The notes: generated from the sequence alone by a model not told the origin. Shown: positions 24,469 to 37,100, counted from the first letter of the stretch. The stretch is DNA of 64,000 nt from Symbiodinium natans (GCA_905221605.1 CAJNDS010001313.1:186001-250000); one strand, 5' to 3'. Made by a program: numbers and translations.

Positions 24469-26019
24469 CTAAGCTCCACTCGGCTCGCGGCGGGCCCTTC
24501 GGAGGTGAAGCTCCAGCTCCATGGCGTCAGCTGTTTGGCTGCGCGTCATTTCGCTCCGTGGGGCCACCACTGGCCTCTGGTCTTGGATGAGCTGCGGCCA
24601 CAACCCGCTCTGCAGCAAGTCTCCTGCTTTTGCTCGGCACAGGCCCCAGTCACCTCTAGCCAATTCCCCAAGAAGCTGCGTTCGCTGCCATCGCGCCTCC
24701 CCCCAAAAGACCTTCAATGGCCTCATGGCGGCTGCCGATTCTTCAGACTCCTGCTGTGCTGACTCTGGCTGGTTTTGTGCTGCATGCTCTGACACCCGTC
24801 TCAAAATATGTTCTGCTGCAATGCCCGCAACCGTCTCAGCAGTATCGAAAGCCAGCACTGCATCTTGGTCATCATCATCTTCGGACGAGTCATCAGGTGG
24901 AGGTGTAGCCGCAAGTTCGCCAGCATTTCTTCCCCAGAAATCGGAGCCATCGTCAGACTGCTCCTCGTCCTCCTCTGCAAGGGTGTTCTCTGCGTCGGTA
25001 TCCTCTGCATGTGGGATATGCCCCATGCAGCCACCATCGCCAGCATCGTCAACATGCGCCAGGTCTTGCGCCAGCTCTCCTTGCTGGCCAACCCTGGGCA
25101 CCTTTCTGGGAGGCTCGTCGTCCTGCCTGTTCACCGTATCTGTAGACCAGCCGCGCACACCGCTCAAGGCATGGAAGGCCGCTGCCAGATCAGTACCGAC
25201 GGCAATGTTTAAATCGCCAAGCAAGTTGAATCCCGACGGTAAAGGGGGTATCACACCATCGGGCCCACCGACTGGAAGAAAGACGTGGCATTGGCTAGGT
25301 GCACAGGGACCGCCGAGGTAATGCTCCAGCTGTACAGATGGAGGCAAATTGCCACCAGGGAGCCTCGCTGCTCGTGCGATTTTCCGCATTCCTGCCTGCA
25401 CTGCGCTGGGAAGGTCTTCTGGCGAGATACGGTTGCTTAAATTAACGGCACGGATGCTGTCATCGCTGGCATCCTGGACATCGCCGACGCATTGCAGTGT
25501 CACGTCCGCGGGTAAGTGGATAGCTTTCAAAGCTTCGAAAAGGCGTGAGAGACGGGATCGACTCGAGGATTCCTGCTGGACTGCCTCTCGAACCCAAGCA
25601 GCTCCCCTCGAAGGCGTCGAAGCTCGCCCCAAGCACTCGGAGGCTTCGGCTTCTGAGGCCTCGTCAGTTCTGTCACCTCTGTCCCCAGACCTAGGCTCCG
25701 CTGGCTGTGCTCGCGGAAGGTGAGACAAAGGGCCCTCGCTAAGCATCTCATACTTCCGACCTTGGACCTCAATCTGTCCAGAACTGTCCAGATTCTGCAG
25801 GACTGCCGTTCGGTTCGCCTCGTCCGGAATGCTGAGAACCAGCTGCTTGGCCCCGCAATAGTAAATCAAGTAAACCCCCCGGCACCAGTGAACCAAGTTT
25901 GAGATGCTGCGGCGGTCAAGGCGGTCAAGCCCCGCGTGCAGCCGTGATCGCAAGGCAGCCGACCATGACTCAGACGAGCAAATCAGGCACTGCTCCTGGT
26001 CATGGAAGCTGTGCCACAA
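24469..26019 (-). CDS. acidic orphan protein, 516-codon open frame
   Basis: This is the longest credible reading frame in the window. No ATG lies at its 5' end, and a GGCACAG acceptor near 26004 suggests it is the last exon of a longer gene. The N-terminal 90 residues are mixed, starting QEQCLICSSESW. A Ser/Arg/Glu-rich linker follows, then a globular-looking middle (about residues 160-310) that includes LPSGFNLLGDLNIAVGTDLA. An acidic tract of Asp/Glu/Ser runs at about 335-405, and a conserved-looking C-terminal block contains FWGEARWQRTQLLGELARGD and WGLCRAKAGDLL. There is no membrane segment. I do not recognise the family. Acidic composition beside a basic C-terminus would fit a nuclear or chromatin protein, but that is only inference. 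Confidence 0.72.
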   Translation of the reverse strand: MWHSFHDQEQCLICSSESWSAALRSRLHAGLDRLDRRSISNLVHWCRGVYLIYYCGAKQLVLSIPDEANRTAVLQNLDSSGQIEVQGRKYEMLSEGPLSHLPRAQPAEPRSGDRGDRTDEASEAEASECLGRASTPSRGAAWVREAVQQESSSRSRLSRLFEALKAIHLPADVTLQCVGDVQDASDDSIRAVNLSNRISPEDLPSAVQAGMRKIARAARLPGGNLPPSVQLEHYLGGPCAPSQCHVFLPVGGPDGVIPPLPSGFNLLGDLNIAVGTDLAAAFHALSGVRGWSTDTVNRQDDEPPRKVPRVGQQGELAQDLAHVDDAGDGGCMGHIPHAEDTDAENTLAEEDEEQSDDGSDFWGRNAGELAATPPPDDSSEDDDDQDAVLAFDTAETVAGIAAEHILRRVSEHAAQNQPESAQQESEESAAAMRPLKVFWGEARWQRTQLLGELARGDWGLCRAKAGDLLQSGLWPQLIQDQRPVVAPRSEMTRSQTADAMELELHLRRARREPSGA

Positions 26020-26887
26020 GGATTCACAAGGTTCAGCACGCTAGATGCAAAATGGAACTGGGACCCTGGGATAAGGAGACAAGGATTGCTTCCTGGACCA
26101 GGGCTGCCAGCTCAGCACCTGTGAAGCTCATCATCATCTCGTGCCGCGAAGGGAGGGGACAGGAGAAGCGCTCTGTGCAAACGCAGCAATGAGACATCCG
26201 GCGATCCTGCAGATGCAAGCAACATCCAGTCAGTACTTCGAAGCAATAACAACCTGAAACCCTAGGCTGCCAGACTGCGTCCTCGTGGTAAAAGGCCGGG
26301 TGCGTGGGCTGCGTGACCAAGATCCTAAGCTGCCATTCCCTTCAATCCTCCACTGCCATTGGAGGTTTCAAACTGGTGTTTTTGGGGGCTGCTTTTGGAG
26401 CCCAAAAACTGTTGTCAAATTGGCGCCGCTTGAAAGGGCCTCCAGAGTGCAGACAAAATTGCTGGACGACCTACATAGAGAGCCATTTTTGTAAGCTGAT
26501 CAGAGCAGATGGCAGACAGAACAATAAGCGTATACTGTCACCCGGAGTTTCGATCGCTGCCAGCGACGCAGGCATTCCAAGTGAACCCAGCGCTGACCAC
26601 CTGACCAAAAAAAACACTCCCAGAACCAAGCTACCACAGAACCGCCACAAAAGGACGGAAAGAACGGTGCTGAAACACTGCTGAAAGCCACACCAGGCAA
26701 CCGCGGCACCGGCAGGGAGCCACAAATGTTGCATCCTCAGCTTCTCCACCGAGGCAGTAGCGACACCTGTGGCCAGGAGGAGCACATGAGCCGAGGAGGC
26801 ACGTGATGGCTCCAGCATGCTGCCATTTACATCCATTTACTGCCTAGAAAGCGGGAGTGTCTTTATTGTTGGGAGAACTCCAGACCA

Positions 26888-27256
26888 TTAAAAAATTGTT
26901 CCGCGTTCCGCGCCCGAGCCGCTGCTTCTCCGTCGGCTCCTCCTCTGCGCCCTTTGCCGCTTCAGCTTCCGTCGCTGCCTCGCCCTCCGCTGCCATTTCC
27001 ATCGGGAATCCGCGCTTGCTCCAAGATGCCGCTCTTGCTTTGCAAAGCTCGAACTCAAATCTCTGGCCAACCCCGACATGTCACATGCTCGCACACCTGG
27101 CACTTGAGCACCACAATTGCCTTCAATGCCCCAGCTACAGCAACAGAGAATGCCACCGAACTGCAGGCCCCCACTCGACACACGCGGAATCGAGCAGACA
27201 CGCGCCTCGCGAACCTCTTCTCCTGTACCGGGGACCCGTACTGCAGCAGCCATCAT
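26888..27256 (-). other. ambiguous open frames, coding strand unclear
   Basis: Frames are open on both strands. The minus frame ends in an Arg-rich tail (RWKWQRRARQRRKLKRQRAQ) that superficially resembles an RS or RNA-binding tail. The plus frame is Ala/Ser/His-rich. Neither shows a domain or linked splice sites. A separate minus-strand frame at 26471-26836 is also open and unassigned. Confidence 0.25.
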
Positions 27257-27615
27257 CGGTGGCCCTGCAAAGATTTAAGGCCCTTTAAGGCACCTTGGAA
27301 CTCTGGGAATTGAAGACATCCCACTCATCCCACGCCCCATTAAAGATTGGAAATCTTGAAGCTGGAAGCTATGGGCTTTGAAGACAGGAGTTGAAAAATG
27401 GAAAATGTTCAGGGCGTTGCGGGGAACACGTTCCCGTGAGAATAAAAAACACATGGTAGTTCAGCAAGCAGGGGGCCTTGAAACGACACAAAGCTATATC
27501 ACGAGAATGAATGGTGAACAGAAGGAGAGCTCCCATGCAGGCTGCCTTCCGCCTATGGATCCCGAAGCAACCCCGACCCTCCCTGCCTCTCTCCTTCGCA
27601 CCATGTTCTCACGTT

Positions 27616-27634
27616 AATGGGGGGGGGGGGGGGG
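27616..27634. repeat. poly-G tract in G-rich stretch
   Basis: An uninterrupted run of about 18 G residues on the plus strand, with further G-runs at 27710-27727. Such runs can form quadruplexes and often vary in length, so the exact count may be unreliable. Confidence 0.85.
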
Positions 27635-27910
27635 CGCACGGGCATCCCAAAAACCATGCCCATCCCTGGCCCAGCACCCCTCGAACTGCGAAGAGGGTGC
27701 GACAAGTGTGGGGTGGGGGGAGGGGGGAAATGCGGAAAAGCGCCGTGAAGGTACATTACACACAAACAACCATGAGAAACGTGTGAGCGGGATTGAGCGG
27801 AAGTGGCGAGTGGGCCAGAAATTAAACAGGGAAATCTTACCACCCCCAATGGTCCACCCACTTTGAATTCGTCTCACATTGACGACTAACAGAGACACGC
27901 TTTCTCAACT

Positions 27911-27957
27911 CCCCTAAACCCTTTTGCAACCCAGGCTCCCCTAAACCCTAACCCTGA
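27911..27957. repeat. short interstitial telomere-like CCCTAAA words
   Basis: CCCTAAACCC at 27912-27921 and CCCTAAACCCTAACCCTGA at 27939-27957 match the plant/dinoflagellate-type telomeric unit in one orientation. The opposite orientation (GGGTTTAGGGTTTA) occurs about 2 kb away at 29957-29970. These are too short to be a telomere. Confidence 0.6.
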
Positions 27958-27999
27958 ATTCTCTGTTTGACATTCCGTGGCCTTGCGCCCATGGGGAGA

Positions 28000-28930
28000 G
28001 GAACAGGAGCAGCCCAAGCAGAACTCCGGCCTTGATCCGCGCAGTGGCGGCACAGCATTTCGAGGGCGTCTTTAAAGGTAAGGGTCCCTTTTTGGGGGTT
28101 TTGGGGGTCGTTGTGCGTGCCGTACTACTCGTACTTTCTCGGGGAAGCCGAAAGGGACCCGAACTCGAGAACTGCTCATGTGGGCGGCTGCAGCTTTGCA
28201 GGCACTGCTGAACACCTGACGCTCCAAAGCTCCTGGGCCACCCTGCCGCGGAGCTCAAGAAGTACCTGCCACTCTGCTGCAAAGCATCCTCTGAGCTTGG
28301 ATTTTAGCCTTCGCACATAGAAGCAAGGTTACAAGTCACTACCGTAGGTAAACTTGTCGCGACTAGAGATGTTGCGGCCTCTTGGCAATGCCGAGCAGCA
28401 CTGAAGCCAAGAGGAACCAACACAGCCTGGCGAGGAGAAGCCCCAAGCATCTACAACAGATCCTCCGATTCACAAAAAAAATCAAAAACGGCTCTGCGGG
28501 CAGCAATGATCAACACGTGTGCTAACCCGAGCAGCTCCTGTGACTGCGGCTCAAAAACAATGAGTCCAAAGTATGTCACAGGGCCACGGGTGCCTTTTTG
28601 TGACATAGGTCTGTCACACGGCCCTTCCCTTCACCACAAGCCCCGTCGCCACAAGCCTCTCCTCCCAAAACAGAGATACGCATGAACAAGAGGACACGAC
28701 GTACGTAACAGAGGGGCGAACGAGACACCACGGCCTACCCCACAGCCATATGCCCGGACCTTCAGAACCGACTTTGCGAGACAGGTGTTTTGCTCAACAG
28801 CACTTTCTGTGTGCGATGAAGTCGTGGCCAAACACTTGCTCGGAGGCAACTAGAGCTATGGGAGCCTTCGTCGGTTTCTCACCCATCCAAAATTCGCTTC
28901 AGGGCGAGTCTCAGCAGCAAACAACCAAAC
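28000..28930. other. intergenic, no supported gene
   Basis: Only short shadow-like frames occur. No domain, repeat array or convincing splice structure was seen. Confidence 0.45.
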
Positions 28931-28932
28931 AC

Positions 28933-29587
28933 TCAGACACTCAGACCTCGAGGTGTGTTTGAAAGTGTCTCGTCTAAGTGTGCGAGTCTGAGTCTGATTG
29001 TCTGAGCAGCTGCCACAAGGCGATCTAGGAAAGGTCTGGTTTTGTGAAGCTTGACGAGACACGCCAACAAGATTCTCAGACACGTTAGGACTTGACCTTG
29101 CTGTATATTTCGTGTGCTTGCCGCATCCCTCCCACCTACGATGACGAGCTCGCATTCAAACAAGCCCTTGACATTTGCTGTCGGCCTGCCCCAGGCTCCG
29201 TGCATGTAGAAGAAGGCGAACTTTGCCTCGGCATAGGCAGCAGCCAGAGGAAACGGTGCCATTTCAGAACACGTGAACATGCCATAACACGCCCTTGTTG
29301 AACACTACCGGGAAGCATCGTTCTTGAACACGGATAATCCACACAAACACGTTAGCGGGCTGCAGGGGCGCCGGTTTCCAAACCATTACATCTTCCTCCA
29401 GTCTCGGCTTCTCCTGTTGCAGTTGAGTCGGGAGTTGATGGCGTCGCAGAAGGTTCAGGCCAGGAGGACAGGCCTGCTCGCAATACAGGACGCGGACCCA
29501 TATGTGAGACCACAAGCCACAAACTCTCCTGAATCTTCTGGACTGGTTTAGACATCGCCAACTTCCTGCGGGACCCTTGATCATCAA
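28933..29587 (-). CDS. candidate exon cluster, unidentified
   Basis: Three minus-strand stretches have protein-like text. One is NLLRRHQLPTQLQQEKPRLE followed by EDVMVWKPAPLQPANVFVW (about 29300-29480). Another is AAAYAEAKFAFFYMHGAWGR (about 29180-29250). The third is VLTCLRILLACLVKLHKTRP (about 29000-29090). Exon limits and frames between them were not resolved and no family is recognised. Confidence 0.35.
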
Positions 29588-29599
29588 TTCTCGGGGGGC

Positions 29600-32540
29600 A
29601 AAGGTGTCGAACTAGGAGGAACTAGGATCCGGTAGGGACACCTCACAGAAGCTAGAAGGTCTTGTCGCAAGGCTCCGATATTTGGGTTTGGGTCTCCAGT
29701 CACACCGGATGCCTTTTCACGTTTTACCACAAACAGCCTCGGGCCTTGACCATCCTTGATCGTTCTCAGCCAGAAGCTCCCACTTCACAATTTGAGCTGT
29801 GATCTAAATTCTTTCATCCCGAAAGGACCGTCTGCGCGAAAAAGTTAACTTTTGCAAAGCTTTCGCGTCCCATCGCGGTGCAGGTTTATGCTATTGGCCC
29901 GGATCAAAGTCTAGATCCCTAAGCTTCAACAAGCCAAATTTGCGCGTTAAGCGTTGGGGTTTAGGGTTTACTCGGCGCTGTCTCTGAGTCTGAGCAACTG
30001 AGCGCGACTGCACTGTGAACCAGCACATCATCGGGACCATCCCCCAGCAGTACTGGAACTACAGGGCGGCATCCCAATTCACCAGCCGATCCGACAGGAC
30101 ATCCAAAGGAAAGGTTGAGATCGGGTTTAGGGTCCAGGGTTCCAGGCTCAGGGTTCAAGCCCAGAACCATACAGGGCCTTGCAGTTCCTGCGGCAATGGA
30201 GTGGCTTCGCTATTTCAGAGATACGAATCCCAAGAACAGCCAACACGCACCTCAGATGAGCGCTGTCCTTGGACTGGCTGCCTCGACTTACGTGGGGCTT
30301 ACGCGGAACTTACGCGGAACTTTCGCCAAATATCCAGCCCTGAGAACCGCTTCCGGACCCCCTTGGCTCTGCGAGTATTTCGGAGCCATCCGGGCAGTCT
30401 AGCAGGAAACTGAAAGCCTGGAAGCTGCTGGCAACATCCCGCTACGTAAGAACTTTCGCGAACAAAAACTTTCGCAATCCCAACGCGGATCTTTCGCGGA
30501 GGCAAATCTTAATGCCGTGCGGGTCACTGCCTCCTAAATGCCACACAAGGACCTTTATATCAACAAACATTTAGACCATGGTGCTGAGCCAGGATTCGAC
30601 CGGCTCTACGTTCCCCGTAGCAGCCGTTATCAGGACTCAGTCTGCATCTCCTTTTAAGTTCAAGCGTTCCATCCAACGCCTCCTTTGGCGGCTTTGGGAT
30701 TTCTGGGCCCACGTCTCCCTTCAGAATCCTTCAAGAATTCAGCATTTTCCAAGATGATTCTTGCCTGTACGTTCCAAAACGACAGTGTTCCACCGCAGGA
30801 AATGGGGAGCAAGGGAGGGAGCAAGCTCAGTGCCGCTTGGGAAACAGCAGTCGATTTGACTTGGCAAGATCTTCTGGGCCACCGGGCGCCTCGATCAACT
30901 GGAGAGCCTTATGCATGTGTTTTTATGGTGGTCGTCGAAGCGAGACACAACATGACAACAGAGATTCCCAAAGAACAGAGATTCCGAAAGTTGGGGGTCA
31001 CTGGGAGTCCTGACATCGCTGCAAGATGCGAACCCCATGGCGCAGCTCACGCCTCAGGGTGCGATTCCCGTCGACCACGCACTTGCAGGAACATGGGTAC
31101 TTGTAAGTCACGAGGCCCCCAAAAAGCCAAGCAGCCGGCAGTTCAAAGCCGGTTCCCTGCACCCGTGAAAGCTCCTCAGACGCTGGAGGCTGAGATGAGT
31201 TTCGCGAAGAACATCGAAGAACTGCGCACTCCACTCCTCAAGTGGAAAAAGCCGTCAAGCCAGCGACCAAGCCATCAACCACCCACAATACCTGAAGCCC
31301 ATATCCTTCCAGCAGGACCACTGAGTTTGGAGGTGCCTGTCCTGTGCACATCGGGCCATGGCAGCTTCCTCCAGCAGCATGCGAGGCACGAGGTGCTTCG
31401 AGGTTCTTCCGACAACTTCTGCTAGTAAATGACTGCTCAATGGCCATGCAGCTCACACTCCTGCCAGGTTGTCGCACCAGTTTCCGCAGGTTCGGGCAGC
31501 TCCTAGGGTTGGGATGAGTTGAGACATCTGCCAGATTGACACAAAGAGCTGCTAATGGAACATGAGGATTGTGAATGGAAACATGTGTTGGGATGGAACT
31601 GCCATGAACGGTCTAAGCTTCCCACGCCCGGCTGCGGCAAAAAGCCCAGGAGCCTGACGAGAGCTCAGCACAAATGAAAACCAAGCAAACAAAAACGCTA
31701 TGACAAGGCAATGTGGCATGAAGCTTACCCCAAAGTGCTGACCTGAGCAAACCGTTCCCCTTGCACTGCACCTGGTTCCTGCAGGGGTTGTTAACGGCCG
31801 ATCTGCTGCTGCGCTGGCAGCCTCCGAGCTTGTGTGTGTGTGTGTGTGTCTCTTGGAAGTTATCTTTGGCATTGGCCGTGAGATGCCGTGAGTCTCTGAA
31901 GCCCATACTGGCGTCAATAGGCTTTTCGGCATCTCGACACACGGACACTCACATGTGCGCAGGAGCTACAGCAGCCGCCCCAGCAGCAGGACGAACGCCC
32001 ACCAGCACAGCAGTCCCAGCCTGGATGCGCTCCACCCACTCAGAGGCCTCGCGTTCCGAGCAGCCCGACAGGCAGAAGGAGCGCTGACCACCTCATCGAA
32101 CGCATCCGATTCTTCAGCAACGTTGTCTCCACTTTGACTTTCTTGACTTACAAAGGCGATGTGATCGACTGTGTCTCTAGAAGGTTAATGAATGATTACG
32201 CCTCTGCAGCACAGAAAGAGGTTCACGCGGACGATGAACAACTCCAAAACAAACAGCTGCATCTTCGAGTCATTTCAGCTCTTCCCCGCACTTCCCATGC
32301 AACCACTGGCACTTTTGCTGACGATGAAGGTGAAAGGCCGGCTGGCATCGTGGCACCACTCCACCGAAACGCCGCCTCGGCTTGGACACGCATCGGCTAT
32401 CAATGTCAATCCATCGAACGGATGCGTCCGAAGGAAGCTTCTGCACCAAAGTTGTTGCGCAACATCTTAATTACTCTGCAGACCGAAGCGCTCAAAGAGA
32501 TGGCATCACGGGGCTTTGCTTCATGCTGGCTGCGATAGTA
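29600..32540. other. no supported gene; (TG)n microsatellite
   Basis: The stretch holds a 246-codon plus-strand frame at 30685-31425 without domain content, and antisense frames of similar quality. A (TG)n run lies at 31831-31849. I cannot support a gene here. Confidence 0.45.
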
Positions 32541-32556
32541 CTGGAGCGTCTGACCT

Positions 32557-33300
32557 TCATTCCACAGCTGGAAACGGTGTCTCATAATGAGAATGGAAAA
32601 GTGGCTTCAGGGCTTGGCCAATAAGGAGGAAATAGCGCAAATTCCAGCCCGTGTTCAGCAACCCATCACCTCGCACATCTCGCACAAAGGCTCGCACACC
32701 TGGCTTGAACCAAATTTCTGAAGGCACGCACCTAACTTGTAGAGGAAGCCATTGTGGAAGGGCATCCCTTTTGCCAGCGAAGGTTGGACAAAAACCTTCA
32801 TGGCACATAGATGAAGCTGACCATTCATTTCTGATGATTCGGCTGAGCATCCTACGCTTGCGTACAGCAACCCGGCTATGAGATTAAGCGCCACCTCGGC
32901 GTCCGTTGGGGCGCCCCCAGGGTTGTCAGCATCTGGTTCAGGACTGACCGTTTGCACAGTCCTTGCGCAAGGTGCAAGCCTTGCATGCCTTGCAAGCCTA
33001 ACCCCCCATCCAAACCCGAAGCAGAATCTGATCTGTACTGGCTTACACATGAAAGCACGGGTCAGTGAAGCATGTTGTGCACTCACCAAGGGCTCCACAG
33101 ATCCGTACCTTCTGGGCACAGAAGCAGCAGCTCAGCCGGTAACGCGAAACACCCTTGCCTGCAAGATTTGCTCCGGCATCGGGTGTTCCTGCGCCTTGCA
33201 CGGCTTCAGCTGATTTGACGTGTTCTGCACGCGGGCTTGAGTCGGCCTTGAGCACGGTGGACTGAGATGCTGTCGCGGCTGGACTGGCGGCCTGAGACAT
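32557..33300 (-). CDS. small Cys-rich orphan gene, first exon plus fragments
   Basis: A credible first exon runs from the ATG at 33300 (MSQAASPAATASQSTVLK) to a canonical donor CAGAAG|GTACGG at 33109, exactly 64 codons. It ends in RLSCCFCAQK. A possible second exon after GCATGCAAG| continues ACTLRKDCANG, which would complete a short Cys cluster (CCxxC...C...C). Downstream frames contain APTDAEVALNLIAGLLYASV (about 32840-32900), FVQPSLAKGMPFHNGFLY (about 32735-32790) and a third open stretch to 32557. The phases beyond exon 1 were not proved. The family is not recognised, and a small zinc-binding module is the only structural hint. Confidence 0.4.
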
Positions 33301-34103
33301 GACGGAAGCACTCAACACTCAACGGCTTCACGCCATCTCACGCTCCATAAGCAGGTCCCTGGCCTGTTTGGCTCATGCAGGGCTGTGCCTCCTCCGACAA
33401 CCTGGTGCAGGGCGAAACGAATGTCTGCAAATTGCCCCGAGAACATCCTCAGGATTCCTTAGGCCTCGGTGCTGGCTCCTCGCACGGCATTGCCCAGCGT
33501 TTGACAGCCACCTCTTGGCTCTTCCAAAGCCAAAGGAAAGCGATTGCCACTTGTGGGCCTGCCAGTGGCGCTTCACCATTCGCAGCGCCCGGCTGCATGC
33601 AGCATCTTGAAGTTGCCGCCGAAGCGGAGACAAGACAGGCCTGAGACTTTTGAATTTCGAGGCACGTGTTGAACCTCCAGTGCTTACTTTTACCTCCCTA
33701 TACGGCATGCCGTGCACTGCATTCAGAGGCACGTGCCTTAGCAGCAGGCCCACAGGTCCTGGCATCACTTGAAACCAAAAATGGGCACAACTAGAAGTGT
33801 GCGATCTGCCATGACCTCAACCAACCGACGACTCCATTTCCTATATCCAAACGGCTACAGCTACAGTGCCGGTGCAGTGTGCCAGGCAACGTTCCAGGGT
33901 CCACCCTATTCTGGTTTCAGCTAAAATGAGCTGAGCTGGCGCGCAGTCTCCATTTGATTCTTACTGGCCACGTAGCTAGCTCTGGCAGCTGCCATCATAC
34001 TTGCCAAGTCCTGCCAACTCTCGTCGCAGTAGGCTCTTTTCAACTTCGGGCGACACGATGCCAGTCTCGGTGCTTTGCGTAGTACTGGCCCTTTCCACCC
34101 GAC

Positions 34104-37100
34104 TTACCTCGCGCTTGTGCCATTCAGTTGTGTGCTAAGATGGATCTTCACTGACTCGAGATACTCTCGGGTGAGTCGCCTTTCATTCTTCAGATCACCT
34201 GAGTTCTTGGCTTGCAGCCGCCTGAGCCACGAGGAAACTTCTTGGGCGCCTTGAGTTGCGGAGACCCGCAGGGCCTCAATCAACTCACAGTACACCTCTT
34301 CCCTCGCCAAGCACATGTCCAAATCTCTCGTCAGAGATGCCAGAGACCGGGGGTCTCCTCGCTCTCTTCCGAGAATTACACGCACGTAGTAGTCTGGAGG
34401 GAAGGCTGGATTAAGAAACACCTCCTGCTCGGCGATGAGGTCCTGAAACTCGGGAACCGCCCGTCTCAGAAACACCTCACTGACGTGGTCAAAGTACACT
34501 CTTGCCCAAACGCCTTTGTGAAGGAATCTGCTAGCAACATCCTCGTATCCGCCCATTGGTAGACGCCTGGTCTGGGGGATCAATCCGATGTAGATGTTCA
34601 CCTGGTACTTCCGCAGGATGTCACGATTCAGTCGTTCAGGGTCCAGGTACACACTTTTGTACAACTCATCCAGGTGCTTGAAGCAATATTCCCGCGTGTC
34701 TGCAAAATGTCTGTTCGGCAGCCAGTACAGCAAGTATCCACCAAAGGTTATGGTATGATAAATGTTGCCTGTCAGGCTGTGGTTTCGCACGAATTCTGCA
34801 GACCGCACGGGCCAATTCACGGTCGTCAGCTGGAATGAAGGTCCTTCGAAATCAGCAAGAATAAGATAGAGCGAGATCAGCACGCAGAAAATAACCCAAA
34901 GTAATCTGGGGGTCTGGCACTGACTCGGCCCCGAGTGGCCGAGCATTGCAGGCAGGAAAAACGCCGGCCAAACGACAGTACGGGTACGGTCATACACCAG
35001 AAGTGTCATAACACCCAAGGCCAATAGGGTAAACAGGGGCGACCTGAGGCCGGCAGCACGTGAATGCCGGCCTCTTTGCAGCCAGCATAGAGGCACCAAC
35101 ACTGCCAGAACGAAATAAGCACAAATCCATGGCACATGCTTCAAGGTAGCGGCGTCAAATAGCTGCCGGTGCAGCTGGGATAGCTGGAAACTGCTCCATG
35201 CTGGAAGATCCGTGTAGAATTCGCGCCACTCATCCTGGAAACTCCGATGCTCTGGGTTCGTCAACTGCTTCTCTGCATACTTTCCAGGCCGGTGGTGGAG
35301 GATGTAGTTCAAACCAGCTAGGGGCTGAGGGCTCAAGCACCTGATCACCAACCCATCTTAAGTTGCTGCATTAAGGCTCCACAAAACAGCAACTCCATCA
35401 CAAATCCCACACCGTTCAACAAGGCCCTCGGCACGGGAGTAGAATCACCGGCGCTGCTCGTGCAAGTGGCGTTAGGTTAATCCGCGGCAGGCAAGAGCAG
35501 GAGGTAGACCCTGAAGCACTTGGATCGAACAGATCGTCTGCCAGTAGCGTTCCACAAAACAGGACCTGGTCCCCAACAGCTTCTTCATTTAGTTCAAATG
35601 TTTGTATCCCAGCATACCCCAGCGAAGTTCCGAGTTGGACCGCCTACTCGGTACCCCTAGCCAGCGGGTAGGGGATCAAAAAAAAAAATATTTGGGATCA
35701 AAAAATAATTTATTTCTGGCGGATCAAAAAAAAACTTATTTGGGATCAAAAAATAATTTACTGAAGGCTTCGAAGGCTTCTTGCAAGCGAAGCGGAGGCC
35801 GTAAACGCTCAGAAATGCAGCAGTTCTGGCCGTTCGCAAGCTCTAAATACCGGAAAAAAACAGCATTTATGCAGGAACTACTGAAAATAGCAGCATTTCT
35901 GAGTTCCCAGAGAGGCTGCAGATATTGTATATAGCAGCAGCTCTGCGCTTTCAGAAGCTGGAAATACTGTACACTGCAGCATTTCTGAATTTCCAGAGGC
36001 TGCAAATACTGAAAATAGCAGCATTTCTGCGATTTCAAAGGCTGGAAATACTGTAAATAGCAGCATTTCTGAGTTTGCAGAGGCTGCAAATCAATGCTGG
36101 CATCTTGGCATTAGAAGTTTCCAAAGAATGCGTATACTCTGAAGCATGTATATTATGGCATAGCATTGTATATTCTTGTATAGTATTGTATGACATTGTA
36201 TATTTTTGCATATTATTGTATATTGTTGTACATCTTGTTGAGTATTATTGTATGGTCGTGTATTTTCTTGTATTTTTGTACAATACTTTATATTGTTGCA
36301 TATTATTGAATGTTATTGTATGTTTTCAAAATTATTGTGTATTATTCTCTTTTTTGTAGATTACTGTACATTATTGTATATTATTGAGATTTCTTTGTAT
36401 GTTACTGCAAATTATTCTATATTGTAGTATATTATTGCATGTCATTGTATATTATTGTCTATTATTGTATATTATTGTATACTATGTTACATTATTGCAT
36501 GTCATTGAGTTTTTTTGTGTTTTCTATATTACTGTATATTTTGTATATTTTCGAAAATAATTGTATATATTGTTGTGTATGATTGTACAATTTTGTATAT
36601 TATTGTATATTGTTGTCGATTATTGAATACTATTGTCAAGTACTGAAAATTGTTGTAAGCTATTCTTGTTTTACGTGTATATTGCTGCATATTCTTGTAT
36701 ATACTTGAAAAGTGTTGTATTTTTGTGTATTATTATATTATGCAAAAAAGTGCTCGCATCATGGGATTGGAAGGATTCATGTGCTTTGAAGCAAGCTTGC
36801 CCGGACTAAGAAAACAGCGGGGGGGTTGGGGGGGGCGCAGCCCCCCCCATTTGCAAACACAACGCTCGCATCATTGGTTTGGAAAGGATATTCATACGCT
36901 GGCTTAAAAAAGCAGCGGGGGGTTTGAGGGGGGGGGGGGGGGCGCAGACCCCCCCCATTTGCAAACACAATGCTCGCATCATGGGTTTGGAAGGGATTCA
37001 TACGCGTTGAACAAGCTTGCCCGGCGCCAAACAAACAATAAATATGTATTGTGTATTATGAAGTTTATATATACAAATAGCATTATATATATATATACAT

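Noticed and set aside
24521-25321. 266-codon plus-strand frame
   Set aside because: Ser/Ala-rich antisense shadow of the acidic 516-codon minus-strand frame.
30560-30625. tRNA-like segment on the minus strand (GGTCGAATCC near a CACCA)
   Set aside because: The B box lacks one T, the T-loop would have 11 nt, and no matching D arm or acceptor stem could be folded.
30685-31425. 246-codon plus-strand open frame
   Set aside because: No recognisable motif or plausible composition, and antisense frames are no worse.
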